A stretch of 64,000 nt of DNA, taken from assembly GCA_017453205.1 (NCBI GenBank), contig JAFTKO010000021.1, forward strand, positions 208,849 through 272,848, read 5' to 3'. Positions 63,910-64,000 of the stretch are shown piece by piece. A program made the position numbers and the translations under genes. The notes below the pieces were generated by a model. That model saw only the letters and a list, made by a program, of their open reading frames with translations, searched no databases and was not told where the DNA came from. Source of the stretch: Clostridia bacterium (GTDB lineage: Bacteria > Bacillota > Clostridia > Oscillospirales > CAG-272). Within the stretch, counting starts at the first letter, position 1; each line of letters starts with the position of its first letter.

Positions 63910-64000
63910 AAGTGATTGAGTTCTGTTAAAATAAAGTCACCACAACCAAATCTAACAGAAAGGACTCAATCACTTCATGAAACATTATACCACAAACAAA
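63910..64000 (+). mobile_element. Probable left end of an insertion sequence (cut by window edge)
   Basis: AAGTGATTGAGTTCTGTTA (63910-63928) and 63953-63975 form an imperfect inverted repeat with a four-base bulge, directly before a short open frame. The layout resembles the leader of IS30-type elements. Only 91 bases are visible, so the type is tentative. Confidence 0.4.
63977..64000 (+). CDS. Start of a possible IS30-like transposase gene (partial)
   Basis: ATG at 63977 is followed by seven codons (MKHYTTNK) to the window edge, with AAAGGA about 12 bases upstream. From memory, IS30-family transposases of Clostridia often begin MKHYT followed by a Leu/Thr-rich turn. Only eight residues are visible, so the call rests mainly on the preceding inverted repeat and this start. 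Confidence 0.35.

Overview
The window looks like chromosomal DNA of an uncultured, probably gut-dwelling Clostridia-type bacterium (Bacillota). The basis is Gram-positive surface architecture (lipoproteins, single-pass anchors, a giant subtilase with BspA-type leucine-rich repeats, GLUG-like repeat proteins), an OppABCDF importer, type III glutamine synthetase, single-chain glycyl-tRNA synthetase, and a YlbF-family protein beside MiaB and MutS. Sialidases point to host mucus or glycoprotein glycans. No rRNA, tRNA or CRISPR array was seen.

Layout. 1-4618: 3' part of an ABC exporter, fumC and a MATE transporter. 4619-13794: two related modules of secreted proteins: GLUG-like surface protein + 46-residue peptide + solute-binding lipoprotein, then a paralogous solute-binding lipoprotein + larger anchored GLUG-like protein. 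Each module is preceded by the same inverted repeat abutting a promoter. 13975-23193: a sialoglycan operon with N-acetylneuraminate lyase, three GH33 sialidases (one cytoplasmic, one secreted, one secreted and anchored), a GH78-type glycosidase, an SGNH hydrolase and an RpiB-like isomerase, followed by an AraC regulator. 24494-40658 (minus strand): a tightly packed 16-kb unit running from a 2462-residue surface subtilase through a lipoprotein and OppABCDF to a small membrane protein, best read as proteolysis plus peptide import. 40937-47445: three lipoproteins with prealbumin-like domains, one with a TlpA-type thioredoxin domain and two sharing an unnamed repeat domain. 47522-55632: glnN (minus), a 1246-codon single-pass membrane protein with a very acidic Glu/Val/Ala region, cysE and tmk. 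55704-63762: a small lipoprotein, glyS, a TIGR04076-type protein, mutS, ylbF and miaB. The right edge appears to enter an insertion sequence.

Non-coding structure is rich. One interspersed family (around 1320-1680, 49690-49975, 56376-56680, 61735-61890) carries long palindromes and hairpins whose arms co-vary between copies. A second family (4636-4870 and 8975-9265) is present in opposite orientations. Promoters of the TTGACA-N17-TATAAT type were placed by eye with a 17-base spacer at many genes.

The candidates for something new are the domain- and promoter-sharing network linking GLUG-like proteins, orphan binding proteins and sialidases, and the three-lipoprotein cluster with its unnamed repeat domain. 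Functions are inferred from sequence reading only; no database search was run.
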